Shown in pieces: positions 37,571 to 45,538 of a DNA stretch of 64,000 nt (its first letter is position 1; each line of letters opens with the position of its first letter). The notes under the pieces are model-generated. The model was not told where the DNA came from. It made no database searches and worked only from the letters and a program-made list of their open reading frames with translations. Source of the stretch: Ruminococcus flavefaciens (GTDB lineage Bacteria; Bacillota; Clostridia; Oscillospirales; Ruminococcaceae); assembly GCA_023667045.1 (NCBI GenBank), contig JAMPAU010000002.1, positions 266,842 to 330,841 of the forward strand, given 5' to 3'. The position numbers were made by a program, and so were the translations under genes.

Positions 37571-38295
37571 TTATTTTACCTGCTATCGACATAAAAGACG
37601 GCAACTGTGTAAGGCTTTTCAAGGGGGATTTTTCAACCGTTGAAAAAGTAGCCTCCGACTATCTCGAAACGGCAAAAAGCTTTGAAAATGCCGGTGCTGA
37701 ATGGATTCACATGGTTGACCTCGACGGTGCAAAAGAGGGCAGACCAGTAAACACAAAAATATACACAGACGTTGCCGAAAAAACTAACCTCAAAGTAGAG
37801 TTAGGCGGAGGTATCAGAAGTCTTGAAACGATTCAGGAATACTTGGATATGGGTATTTCAAGGGTAATTCTCGGCTCTGTGGCACTCAAAAATCCTAAAC
37901 TCGTCCGTGACGCTGTTGAAAAATTCGGCAGTGAAAAAATAGTAGTCGGAATTGACGCTATGAACGGCATGGTAGCTACTGAGGGCTGGCTTGAAACTTC
38001 CAACGTTAACTATATCGACCTCGCAAATCAGATGATAAAGTCCGGTGTTAAATATTTTATCTTCACGGACATCTCAAAGGACGGTACGCTTTCCGGCGTG
38101 AACAAGGAACAGTTACAGGCACTCGCCGACGGTACAGAAAACTGCAATATCATTGCAAGCGGTGGCGTTCATACAATGGACGACATAAAGGCTTGTAAAG
38201 CTATGGGACTTTATGGCACTATCTGCGGAAAGTCAATCTACAAAGGCACTCTTGACTTAAAGCAGGCTATTGAATATGCTGAAAAAAATTCTTAA
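37567..38295 (+). CDS. hisA: Phosphoribosylformimino-AICAR ribotide isomerase
   Basis: TIM-barrel Amadori isomerase, 242 aa. PAIDIKDGNCVRLFKGDF near residue 5 carries the catalytic Asp8. ELGGGIRS near residue 77, GIDAMNGMVATEGW near residue 124, and FTDISKDGTLSG with the second Asp near residue 165 follow. Overlaps hisH by four bases. The 3' end overlaps the start of a small membrane protein gene. Confidence 0.96.
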   Translation: MIILPAIDIKDGNCVRLFKGDFSTVEKVASDYLETAKSFENAGAEWIHMVDLDGAKEGRPVNTKIYTDVAEKTNLKVELGGGIRSLETIQEYLDMGISRVILGSVALKNPKLVRDAVEKFGSEKIVVGIDAMNGMVATEGWLETSNVNYIDLANQMIKSGVKYFIFTDISKDGTLSGVNKEQLQALADGTENCNIIASGGVHTMDDIKACKAMGLYGTICGKSIYKGTLDLKQAIEYAEKNS

Positions 38296-38506
38296 AATAT
38301 TTTTAGTTATTTTGAGTTTGTGGCTGTGTATCGGAATAACTGACTATATACTTGTTGCGGTTATGAACAAAAAACCTGTTTTCTGTTCGACGGACGAATG
38401 CTGTCATTATTCCGGTATCGGCTATGGATTTGAGATTTATACAAATGAATATGTATTCTATATTTTCGGTCATTGCATAGACTGTAATTTTACTAACGGA
38501 GCATAA
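38276..38506 (+). CDS. Small membrane protein, 76 aa, unknown
   Basis: One N-terminal hydrophobic helix (about residues 5-30) is followed by an exported-looking Cys-rich stretch with the cysteines of VFCSTDECC, then HCIDCN near the end. No family recognised. The ATG at 38276 lies inside the 3' end of hisA in another frame, so its translation would be coupled to hisA. It begins a run of four short non-histidine genes between hisA and hisF. Confidence 0.5.
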   Translation: MLKKILKIFLVILSLWLCIGITDYILVAVMNKKPVFCSTDECCHYSGIGYGFEIYTNEYVFYIFGHCIDCNFTNGA

Positions 38507-38507
38507 C

Positions 38508-38948
38508 ATGGAAATAAAAAGACTCCTCACAGAAATAAAATATGAAAAGTCATATGACGAAATAAAAGCATTGATTTCCGAAATGACTAATCCGGTACTT
38601 CTGCATATGACAGCGGTTAATTACAACTGGGACGACGGCTTCGATATTCCGGAGTGCATTATTCAGAATAAACACTGCGATTTAGGTACGGCACTCATGA
38701 TTTTTGATTTTGCTGACGGTTATTCATTTCTGTTTGACAATGAAGAAATCACAGACACAGACTGGAAAAATTTCATTGAAAAATTAAAGCTTGAAATACA
38801 GAATGGAAAGTTTAAAACGCATAAAATAAAATATCTGCCCGAATTGTCACGTACCGGCAAGCTAAGAATAAAAAAGTTATATCCGGATTTGGACGGCGTA
38901 TTTTTAGAGGGAACTTCCGGCAAAGAAATAGAGCTGATAATTGTATAG
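38508..38948 (+). CDS. DUF4274-domain protein
   Basis: 146 aa, soluble. The block LHMTAVNYNWDDGFDIP (residues 30-46), followed by ALMIFDFADG near residue 62, is the hallmark of DUF4274, a small family often found in polymorphic-toxin or immunity-like neighbourhoods but without a proven role. Shine-Dalgarno GGAGCA, two bases after the previous stop. It lies inside the histidine operon between hisA and hisF with no evident link to histidine. Confidence 0.75.
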   Translation: MEIKRLLTEIKYEKSYDEIKALISEMTNPVLLHMTAVNYNWDDGFDIPECIIQNKHCDLGTALMIFDFADGYSFLFDNEEITDTDWKNFIEKLKLEIQNGKFKTHKIKYLPELSRTGKLRIKKLYPDLDGVFLEGTSGKEIELIIV

Positions 38949-38962
38949 AGGGCTGTTATGGA

Positions 38963-39160
38963 ATGATAATCAGAAAAATTATATTATTAAAATGGTTGAT
39001 TCTGCCTGTCATTCTATGTTTACGATTAGTAACTGTTGAGGTTTCGGGACTGATTTTCTGTATTCCTTTCTGTGATGTATTTTGCTTTTATGAAAATTAT
39101 CATGAATCAGACAATAAAAGAAATACAATTGTAGATTGTAAAGTGCGCATGAATAATTAA
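38963..39160 (+). CDS. Small hydrophobic protein, 65 aa, unknown
   Basis: Residues 3-40 are hydrophobic, with one or two helices, followed by a short polar tail. No family recognised and no strong Shine-Dalgarno (AGGGCTG, 14 bases upstream). It is kept because it sits in a tight run of short genes on the same strand, but it could be a chance frame. Confidence 0.35.
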   Translation: MIIRKIILLKWLILPVILCLRLVTVEVSGLIFCIPFCDVFCFYENYHESDNKRNTIVDCKVRMNN

Positions 39161-39162
39161 AT

Positions 39163-39191
39163 CCTTTCTGCAAATATTTTTTGCAGAAAGG
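39163..39191 (+). terminator. Perfect 12-bp hairpin overlapping a Shine-Dalgarno
   Basis: CCTTTCTGCAAA (39163-39174) pairs perfectly with TTTGCAGAAAGG (39180-39191) around five bases. The right arm includes the AAAGG of the ribosome-binding site for the next gene, so the hairpin could terminate or block translation of the DUF6483 gene. Confidence 0.6.
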
Positions 39192-39200
39192 AGGGTTATG

Positions 39201-39578
39201 ATGTTTGAACAAGACTATATCATGAGACAAATACATCAGATTATAGAAGTACTGGTTAAACTATTATTTAATGTTGAAAATCAATATCTGTCTATAAATC
39301 TGATAAAAGATACAGAAACAAAAGAATCGGCAGATTATATGCTGAAAAATATAGACATAGGAAATATCCATGAAGCTGAAAATAAACTGTTTGAAATGAC
39401 AGAAAACAGAACTATGGACAGTCTTTTAGCAGGACTTATTTTCTACTCACATCTTAATGAAAAAGATGATGATTATCTGGAAATAAGTGGTTTTAGCCGT
39501 GATGAAGTTGAAAACGGCATAAAGCGTTTGCTTTCAGAATATGGATTGGAGACTATGGCAGATTTATTTTTCTATTAA
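39201..39578 (+). CDS. DUF6483-like protein
   Basis: 125 aa, helical and soluble. MFEQDYIMRQIHQIIEVLVK at the start, with KLLF next, matches the N-terminus of a small Firmicute family annotated DUF6483; the rest is acidic helices (TENRTMDSLLAGLIF, YLEISGFSRDEVENGIKRLL). The second of two adjacent ATGs (39201) is preferred because it lies five bases from GGAGGG. No known function. It sits just before hisF, separated by a strong hairpin. Confidence 0.65.
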   Translation: MFEQDYIMRQIHQIIEVLVKLLFNVENQYLSINLIKDTETKESADYMLKNIDIGNIHEAENKLFEMTENRTMDSLLAGLIFYSHLNEKDDDYLEISGFSRDEVENGIKRLLSEYGLETMADLFFY

Positions 39579-39586
39579 TTGATTAA

Positions 39587-39633
39587 GAGAGCCTGTTCAG
39601 TATCTGTACATAAAATACACTGAGCAGGTTCTC
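39587..39633 (+). terminator. 15-bp hairpin before hisF
   Basis: GAGAGCCTGTTCAGT (39587-39601) pairs with ACTGAGCAGGTTCTC (39619-39633) with two G-U pairs around a 17-base loop, followed by GAAAAAT rather than a T run. More likely a processing or stability element than a terminator. Confidence 0.5.
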
Positions 39634-39658
39634 GAAAAATATAAAGGAGGCTGAAAAA

Positions 39659-40414
39659 ATGCTTGCAAAAAGAATAATCCCGTGTCTTGATGTACGCAAC
39701 GGCAAGGTAGTAAAGGGCGTTAATTTTGAGGGAGTGCGTGACGTTGGCGACCCTGTGGAGTGTGCCGAAGAATACAACAGACAGGGTGCTGATGAGATTG
39801 TATTCTATGATATAACCGCATCTTTCGAGGGACGTGGCGTATTTCTCGACGTTGTAAGGGAAACCGCTAAAAAAGTATTCGTACCGCTCACTGTCGGCGG
39901 TGGCATAAAGACAGTTGATGACATACGTGAAACACTCCGTGCAGGTGCGGATAAAGTTTCTGTGAACTCGCAAGCCGTAAAGAATCCTCAGCTTATACAT
40001 GACGGTGCGGACATATTCGGCAGTCAGTGCATATGCGTTGGAATAGACGCTAAAAAAATTGCCGACCACAAGTGGACAGTCTACATTAACGGCGGTCGTG
40101 TTGATATGGGTCTTGATTTGATAGACTGGGTTCACCAGATTGAAAAGCTCGGAGCAGGTGAAATCTGTCTGAACTCCATTGACGCTGACGGCACTAAAAA
40201 TGGTTTTGACATCGAGATGCTGAAAGCTGTATGCGACAATTGCAGTATTCCGGTTATCGCAAGCGGTGGTGCAGGAAAGATAAACGACTTTGTGGAAGTC
40301 TTTGAAAAAACAGGTGCAACAGCAGCACTTGCCGCTTCGCTATTCCATTTCAGAGAACTTACCGTACAGGAAGTAAAATCATACTGCCATGACAGAAACA
40401 TTACAGTAAGGTGA
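39659..40414 (+). CDS. hisF: Imidazole glycerol phosphate synthase, cyclase subunit
   Basis: TIM-barrel partner of HisH, 251 aa. [18 protein letters not shown] near residue 6 carries catalytic Asp11. [16 protein letters not shown] near residue 31, [10 protein letters not shown] near residue 80, and [13 protein letters not shown] near residue 173 with the second Asp are present. Strong Shine-Dalgarno AAAGGAGG. Separated from hisA by four short unrelated genes. Confidence 0.97.
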   Translation: MLAKRIIPCLDVRNGKVVKGVNFEGVRDVGDPVECAEEYNRQGADEIVFYDITASFEGRGVFLDVVRETAKKVFVPLTVGGGIKTVDDIRETLRAGADKVSVNSQAVKNPQLIHDGADIFGSQCICVGIDAKKIADHKWTVYINGGRVDMGLDLIDWVHQIEKLGAGEICLNSIDADGTKNGFDIEMLKAVCDNCSIPVIASGGAGKINDFVEVFEKTGATAALAASLFHFRELTVQEVKSYCHDRNITVR

Positions 40415-40743
40415 AAACGCTGAATAAAATCTATCCGCTGATTTATGGTTTTTTCGGCAGTCTCGGATTTATATGCTGTATAAATATTCTGCTTAACTTT
40501 GACTATAAAGTTTCGGCACACCCATATGCACATCCATTCTGTCTGATAGCCGGAAGTCTTTCGCTTTTTATATGTATGGCGGTATTCTGTATTGACGTGA
40601 CGGCTTTTATAGACGAGGAAAGAAAAATACGTCGTTTTATGCGGACAATTGGCATAACTTTAATATCATTCATAGGCTGTGCATTTATGTGGTCGGAATT
40701 ATGGTCGGCGGTAAGCAGATTTTTACAGTACAAAGGGTGGTGA
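40411..40743 (+). CDS. Small membrane protein, 110 aa, unknown
   Basis: Three hydrophobic helices (about residues 8-28, 45-65 and 82-102) with a basic loop [12 protein letters not shown] between the last two. No family recognised. The GTG start overlaps the hisF stop (GTGA), so translation is coupled. Part of the pair of extra genes between hisF and hisI. Confidence 0.55.
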   Translation: MKTLNKIYPLIYGFFGSLGFICCINILLNFDYKVSAHPYAHPFCLIAGSLSLFICMAVFCIDVTAFIDEERKIRRFMRTIGITLISFIGCAFMWSELWSAVSRFLQYKGW

Positions 40744-40747
40744 TAGT

Positions 40748-41152
40748 TTGGACATAGTCTACAAAGACACTCACGATTTCAGCCGTGAACAGCTTAAAGA
40801 TTTATTCCTGTCTGTTGAATGGTCTTCGGGGCATTATCCCGACAAACTCGTGACGGCAATGAAAAACTTTGAGACTGTATTTTCCGCATGGGACGGCGAT
40901 AAGCTTATAGGCATGATATGTGCCATGGACGACGGAATTATGACAGCATATATTCACTATCTGCTTGTAAATCCCGAATATCAAAACAAAAAAATAGGCA
41001 GGGAGCTTGTCAGAATGGCAAAGGAAAAATATGCTGACTATCTGAGAATCGTCGTGGTTGCATATGATTCTGAACTTGCTTTTTATGAAAAATGCGGTTT
41101 TAAAAAATCAGATAATGCAAGTCCGATGTTTATAACGTCATTATGGACTTAG
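40748..41152 (+). CDS. GNAT-family N-acetyltransferase
   Basis: 134 aa, small GCN5-type acetyltransferase. [20 protein letters not shown] near residue 69 is motif A, with the acetyl-CoA loop Q-x-x-x-I-G. [20 protein letters not shown] near residue 103 is the motif B region with the usual FYEKCGF. A TTG start after GGTGGTGATAG is likely. The substrate is not predictable. It sits between hisF and hisI; no direct link to histidine synthesis is known. Confidence 0.85.
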   Translation: MDIVYKDTHDFSREQLKDLFLSVEWSSGHYPDKLVTAMKNFETVFSAWDGDKLIGMICAMDDGIMTAYIHYLLVNPEYQNKKIGRELVRMAKEKYADYLRIVVVAYDSELAFYEKCGFKKSDNASPMFITSLWT

Positions 41153-41165
41153 AAAGGAGATTGAA

Positions 41166-41513
41166 ATGATAAAAGTTAACTTAAACGACCTTGATAAATT
41201 TTTTGTCAAGGGTGAACTCATTCCGACTATCTGCTATGAAGTGAACACTAAAACCGTTCTTATGCTTGCATACATGAACAAGGAGAGCCTTAAAAAGACC
41301 CTTGAAACAGGCTATACATGGTTCTGGAGCAGGTCGAGGCAGGAATACTGGAACAAAGGTGCTACTTCCGGACATCTACAGAAAGTAATTTCCATTTACG
41401 GCGACTGCGACAATGACACGCTTTTAGTCAATGTCGAGCAGACGGGTGTTGCTTGCCATACCGGAAGCTATAGCTGTTTCTTTAATGAAATCTACAATAA
41501 CAAGGAGAATTAA
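41166..41513 (+). CDS. hisI: Phosphoribosyl-AMP cyclohydrolase
   Basis: Zinc hydrolase opening the adenine ring, 115 aa, stand-alone form. [20 protein letters not shown] near residue 36, [18 protein letters not shown] near residue 56, and [12 protein letters not shown] with [11 protein letters not shown] near residue 79 contain the metal-binding Asp and Cys residues. Shine-Dalgarno AAAGGAGA. hisE follows by one base, as a separate gene rather than the fusion found in many bacteria. Confidence 0.97.
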   Translation: MIKVNLNDLDKFFVKGELIPTICYEVNTKTVLMLAYMNKESLKKTLETGYTWFWSRSRQEYWNKGATSGHLQKVISIYGDCDNDTLLVNVEQTGVACHTGSYSCFFNEIYNNKEN

Positions 41514-41514
41514 T

Positions 41515-41853
41515 ATGACTGTTTATGAAGAAATTTTTGAAGTAATCAAGGAAAGAAAAAAGCAGTACGAAAACGGTACATCTGCTGAAAATTCGTATAC
41601 CTGCTATCTTTTTGACAAGGGCGTTGACAAGATATGCAAGAAAGTAGGCGAGGAAGCAACAGAAACTGTAATCGCTGCAAAAAACGGAGACAACGACGAG
41701 TTGATGAACGAAATCAACGACTTACTGTATCATGTCATGGTACTCTGTGCAAATCAAGGTCTTGAATGGTCTGACGTTGAAAAGGTTCTTGATGAAAGAA
41801 ACGAAAAAATCGGCAACCTTAAAAAATTCCATGAGGTTGACAAAAACACGTGA
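41515..41853 (+). CDS. hisE: Phosphoribosyl-ATP pyrophosphohydrolase
   Basis: MazG-like helical pyrophosphatase, 112 aa. Start at 41515 (MTVYEEIFEV) with Shine-Dalgarno AAGGAGAA; the open frame running back to 41431 lies inside hisI and is not used. GVDKICKKVGEEATETVIAA near residue 38 and ELMNEINDLLYHVMVL near residue 62 give the acidic metal ligands. Stop overlaps the next gene (GTGA). Confidence 0.96.
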   Translation: MTVYEEIFEVIKERKKQYENGTSAENSYTCYLFDKGVDKICKKVGEEATETVIAAKNGDNDELMNEINDLLYHVMVLCANQGLEWSDVEKVLDERNEKIGNLKKFHEVDKNT

Positions 41854-42332
41854 TTTACAGGATTTCAAAGTACAATCCTAAAAGTTATTCTGACGAATGG
41901 ACTTCAGTTACAGATGTCGGCGATAAGCGTTATAATCTGACTATCGGTGAGTACTTAAGATATGAAGAACTATACATACAAAGTCTTATGACGGTAATCA
42001 ATGACGATATAAAAAGTATTGTCAGAATAGAGAATTTTGAAGAAATCCAAAAACGGACAGGAAGTTTTGCAGATAAATCCGTGATGAATATATATGAAAA
42101 AGACTATCAGAGCGGTATATATAAATCACTTTACAACGGTGTACATGAGTTTGAATACAGCGATATTCTGGCACTTGTGAAAATTATGCTGAGGGAAGAA
42201 GCATGGTTTGTGATTGTTACTGACCGATATAAAATTGATGTCGGATATGATTACTATATTCATATACATACAGAGGGATTTTTAAAGCCGGATAATCTGC
42301 CGGAAGGTATTTTCTTTGAAAGACAACTATAA
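41850..42332 (+). CDS. Hypothetical protein, 160 aa
   Basis: No family recognised. Soluble, rich in Tyr and acidic residues, beginning MIYRISKYNPKSYSDEWTS and ending in a strand-rich segment (WFVIVTDRYKIDVGYDYYIHI). The GTG start overlaps the hisE stop, so it is translationally coupled and ends the operon just before a strong terminator. The N-terminal pattern resembles small contact-system immunity proteins, but this is only an impression. Confidence 0.6.
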   Translation: MIYRISKYNPKSYSDEWTSVTDVGDKRYNLTIGEYLRYEELYIQSLMTVINDDIKSIVRIENFEEIQKRTGSFADKSVMNIYEKDYQSGIYKSLYNGVHEFEYSDILALVKIMLREEAWFVIVTDRYKIDVGYDYYIHIHTEGFLKPDNLPEGIFFERQL

Positions 42333-42339
42333 AAATATT

Positions 42340-42371
42340 GAGCGGGATTTTTTACGTCCTGCTCATTTTTT
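42340..42371 (+). terminator. Terminator of the histidine operon
   Basis: GAGCGGGAT pairs with GTCCTGCTC (with G-U pairs) around TTTTTAC and is followed by T6. The right-hand 21 bases are nearly identical to the terminator at 47865-47891. Confidence 0.85.
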
Positions 42372-42408
42372 GTACCATTAATGTTTTAGGCTGTATAAAT
42401 AAAAAAAC

Positions 42409-42437
42409 TTGATTTTGTTGTTATTTTCTGTTATAAT
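42409..42437 (+). promoter_or_regulatory. Promoter of the pectate lyase gene
   Basis: TTGATT, 17-base spacer, TATAAT, with Shine-Dalgarno CGGGAGG at 42455-42461. Confidence 0.75.
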
Positions 42438-42470
42438 ATCAGTATAATAAATATCGGGAGGTTATTAATT

Positions 42471-45002
42471 ATGAATCTGAAAAAAATAATAGCCGGAGTA
42501 ATGGCTGTTTGTTCGCTTGGCGTGGCAGTTCCGGCGGTAAGTTCTGCACCTGATGTAAATGCGGTCGGTAACGTCCTTGCATTTCCCGGAGCGGTCGGTG
42601 GCGGAAAGTATGCTACAGGCGGACGAGGCGGTGAAGTTTATCACGTCACCAACCTTAACGACAGCGGAGCAGGTTCATTCCGTGACGCTGTAAGCAAATC
42701 GGGGCGTATAGTTGTATTTGACGTAAGCGGTACTATCGAGCTGAAAAGTAACATTCTCTGCCAGAGCAACATCACCATTGCCGGACAGACAGCCCCTGGC
42801 GGTTCGGGAATAACTCTTAAAAACTATAAAATGGGTATGTCCGGCGATAATATAATATGCCGTTATATAAGTTCACGACCCGGACCGTATACTGCGACGA
42901 GTTCCGGCAACGATGCGTGGGGCGGTTCTAACGGTTCAAACTCAATAATTGACCACTGCTCAATGGGTTGGACAACCGACGAACAGTGGGGGCTTTATTC
43001 AAACAATATGAACTATACCGTACAGTATTCCGTGCTTGGTCCTGCTGATTCTTGGGGCGGTCACAAAAAGGGACTTCACGGTTTCGGAATGATGATGGGC
43101 AAGGGCAACCTCACCTTTGACCACAACCTCATAATACACAACGTTTCAAGAAATTTCAGGGGAAAAGTCGAGGGTACAAATACAGCGGATTTTACAAACA
43201 ACGTCATCTATGACTGGGGCTATCAGACAGCTTACGGCACTATCGGACATCTTAATTATGTAAACAATACTCTTAAAATGGGCAACTCCACAACAGGCGG
43301 AAAACACTATGTAAATGTTGATAGTTCCACAAAACCGGAAAACTTCAAAATTTACATTGACGGAAACAGGATTCTCAATAAAGACAATTCGGTTTATGAG
43401 ACTCCCACAAATGACAACTGGGCAGGCGTTGACGTTAAAGAATCTATCGGAATCACTAAAGACCAGCTTGTTTCAGATTCGCCTTTTCAGACTTTGATAA
43501 ACGGTGAAAATGTATCGTCTGTACAGGACGTTGAAAGTGCGGAAGATTCATATAATCACGTTATAAGCTATGCCGGAAACGGTATATCACCCGAAAAACG
43601 TACAGCTATAGACCTACAGTGTGCAGAAGAAACACTTAACGGCACAGGCTCATGTAGCGGTACAGCCTCGTATGATGACGCTACTGACGCTAACAAGGAA
43701 AATATTGACAAGTATCAGATTCAGTGCGGAGTGGTTTATGAATATCCGTCGGCAGTTCTCACAAAGGAAATAACAGACAGCGACAATGACGGTATGCCGG
43801 ACGAATGGGAACTTGCAAGAGGTCTCGACCCGAATGACGCAAGCGACTATAAAGGCGATTACTGCGGACAGGGTTATATGAACATAGAATACTACATAAA
43901 TGATCTTACTGTTAATTCTTTTCCGGAGGGCGTTGTAACTCTCTCGCCCAAAACAACTATTGTAGAGCCAGTCCCTGCAAAGTCGGCATTTGAGACTATT
44001 GAGGCGGAAAGTTATACATCGCAAGACGGCATAAAAACTGAAGATTTATCAACGGGCGGACAGAATATAGGCTTTATTGAAAACGGCGATTATGCAGTAT
44101 ATAATAAGCTTGATTTCGGTGATGGTGCTAAGTCATTCGGCGGAAAGATTTCCGGCAATGCCTGTGCTATGGAGCTTTACCTTGACAACATGAACGGCAG
44201 TCCGGTTGCAACGGTAAATTTCAAAGGCACTTCCGGATTTTCTGACTATCAGGACGTTATGTTTAATATACCCGAAATTACAGATACTCACAATCTGTAT
44301 ATAAAGTTCACAGGCGGTGACGGCTACCTCATGAACGCCGACAGCTTTATTTTCGGCAAGGAAAGCGTATCTCTTAACGGTAAATATTTCACTCATGCTT
44401 CCGTACTGGAATCAGCTAATCCTAATTCATGGGAAATAGCAGAAAACGCACAGGTCGGCTCTCTGATTTTCGGTGACCGTGATTTTACTATTGCGACAAT
44501 TCCGGAATGCCTGAAAGGTGCTGAGATAATGAAAACTGCCTGTGACGCAAAAAGCGTTACACAGAGAAATACTCTTGTATTCACGACAGGAGCAGACGCT
44601 GATATATACGTTGGTGTTGATACAAGAGTAGAAAAAACTCCAGAGTTCCTTGACGGCTGGACAAAGACAGACGAAACATTTACATCTTCAAATGATGTTA
44701 CTTTCGTGCTTTACAAAAGAACTTTCCAGAAAATGAAATCTGTAGTAATCGGCTATAACGGACAGTCTGCAAACTGCGTGAACTTTACATTATTCGCACA
44801 GCCTCATACGGCAACAGAACAGCTTAAAGGCGACATTAACTCAGACGGCAAGGTAAACGTTGCTGATTTGGTGCTTTTAAATAAACACATACTTGCCATA
44901 GATTCACTTACGGCAGAGCAGTGCAAAACAGCCGATTTGGCAGAGGACGGCAGAATTGATTCTTTTGATATGATCGAACTCAGAAAACTAGTATTAAATT
45001 AA
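42471..45002 (+). CDS. Secreted cellulosomal pectate lyase with CBM6-like module and dockerin
   Basis: 843 aa. A signal peptide (residues 1-31, ending around VSSAPDVNA) is followed by a right-handed beta-helix pectate-lyase domain (about 35-440): AVGGGKYATGGRGGEVYHV, ITIAGQTAPG, IIDHCSMGWTTDEQ and FDHNLIIHNVSRNFR. A calcium-loop-like DSDNDGMPDEWE lies near residue 438. A CBM6-like module (about 500-625, starting FETIEAESY) and a further beta-rich module (625-780) follow. The C-terminus is a type I dockerin with two calcium repeats, GDINSDGKVNVADLVLLNKH and EDGRIDSFDMIELRKL. The dockerin implies docking to a scaffoldin, and the enzyme should cut de-esterified pectin. Own promoter. Confidence 0.93.
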   Translation: MNLKKIIAGVMAVCSLGVAVPAVSSAPDVNAVGNVLAFPGAVGGGKYATGGRGGEVYHVTNLNDSGAGSFRDAVSKSGRIVVFDVSGTIELKSNILCQSNITIAGQTAPGGSGITLKNYKMGMSGDNIICRYISSRPGPYTATSSGNDAWGGSNGSNSIIDHCSMGWTTDEQWGLYSNNMNYTVQYSVLGPADSWGGHKKGLHGFGMMMGKGNLTFDHNLIIHNVSRNFRGKVEGTNTADFTNNVIYDWGYQTAYGTIGHLNYVNNTLKMGNSTTGGKHYVNVDSSTKPENFKIYIDGNRILNKDNSVYETPTNDNWAGVDVKESIGITKDQLVSDSPFQTLINGENVSSVQDVESAEDSYNHVISYAGNGISPEKRTAIDLQCAEETLNGTGSCSGTASYDDATDANKENIDKYQIQCGVVYEYPSAVLTKEITDSDNDGMPDEWELARGLDPNDASDYKGDYCGQGYMNIEYYINDLTVNSFPEGVVTLSPKTTIVEPVPAKSAFETIEAESYTSQDGIKTEDLSTGGQNIGFIENGDYAVYNKLDFGDGAKSFGGKISGNACAMELYLDNMNGSPVATVNFKGTSGFSDYQDVMFNIPEITDTHNLYIKFTGGDGYLMNADSFIFGKESVSLNGKYFTHASVLESANPNSWEIAENAQVGSLIFGDRDFTIATIPECLKGAEIMKTACDAKSVTQRNTLVFTTGADADIYVGVDTRVEKTPEFLDGWTKTDETFTSSNDVTFVLYKRTFQKMKSVVIGYNGQSANCVNFTLFAQPHTATEQLKGDINSDGKVNVADLVLLNKHILAIDSLTAEQCKTADLAEDGRIDSFDMIELRKLVLN

Positions 45003-45105
45003 AAATAAAAGAATATTACAGTATATTTTTTAATGGTCTTTGAATTATTTATTTCTTTTTTAACAGAAAATTTATCATATTTTTACTACTTTTTTCTGTT
45101 AACTA
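45003..45105 (+). other. AT-rich spacer with inverted repeat ahead of the peptide gene
   Basis: TTAACAGAAAA (45060-45070) and TTTTCTGTTAA (45092-45102) form a perfect 11-bp inverted repeat with a 21-base spacer. It ends four bases before the -35 of the next promoter. It could be an operator or the weak terminator of the pectate lyase gene. Confidence 0.5.
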
Positions 45106-45134
45106 TTGACTTTTTTTGTTGAATAGTGTATAAT
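45106..45134 (+). promoter_or_regulatory. Strong promoter of the peptide precursor gene
   Basis: TTGACT, exactly 17 bases, TATAAT. The roughly 100-base leader holds a hairpin (GCGTTAAA 45185-45192 with TTTAACGC 45198-45205) and ends in the perfect Shine-Dalgarno AAAGGAGGT (45226-45234). Confidence 0.85.
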
Positions 45135-45242
45135 AATGTTAAAGAAATTTCAATAAAGATAATATTTTATAAAGCTGTATAAGAGCGTTAAAATCAATTT
45201 AACGCCTTTGCGTATAATATTACTGAAAGGAGGTCGTTAACA

Positions 45243-45428
45243 ATGAAGAAGATGTCAAAGTCTGAGCAGATGCAGGCAAACGGCGGTAAGTATTACAAGA
45301 TTTATTGCAGAGGTTGTGGCAGAAGCATTTGCGGTGGTACTAAGTGGGCTGCTGAAGTCATGAACGGTATTCACGTTTCTGGCAGAAAATCATGCTACGG
45401 CAAGTCTGTATATATCGGTTGGTGCTAA
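45243..45428 (+). CDS. Double-glycine-leader Cys-rich secreted peptide precursor (bacteriocin-like)
   Basis: 61 aa. The first 15 residues form a short C39-type leader: MSKSEQMQANGG places Met, Ser, Glu and the final GG at -12, -11, -8 and -2/-1 as in class II bacteriocins. The predicted core is 46 residues, basic and aromatic, with five cysteines at core positions 7, 10, 15, 36 and 46 (YCRGCGRSIC near its start, SCYGKS and GWC at the end). A second GG follows core Cys15. The exporter with a C39 peptidase is 110 bases downstream. No lanthionine, radical-SAM or cyclodehydratase gene is adjacent, so disulfides or metal binding are the likeliest features. I do not recognise the core family. Antimicrobial, signalling or other roles are all possible. 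Confidence 0.75.
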   Translation: MKKMSKSEQMQANGGKYYKIYCRGCGRSICGGTKWAAEVMNGIHVSGRKSCYGKSVYIGWC

Positions 45429-45458
45429 TGCACTGCTCTAAGTAATACGGATTTTTTT

Positions 45459-45505
45459 AAGAGTCAGAAGCTGTGCTGATAAGTGCGGTTTCTGATTCTT
45501 TTTTT
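45459..45505 (+). terminator. Internal terminator between precursor and exporter
   Basis: AAGAGTCAGAA (45459-45469) pairs with TTCTGATTCTT (45490-45500) with one G-U pair and runs into T7. Partial readthrough would give abundant precursor and less exporter mRNA, as expected for a peptide-export operon. Confidence 0.8.
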
Positions 45506-45538
45506 ATCACAAAACAAACTAAAAAACAGAGGTGCTTT

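Noticed and set aside
41431-41514. Upstream extension of hisE
   Set aside because: Lies inside hisI in another frame; the ATG at 41515 with AAGGAGAA matches the family start.
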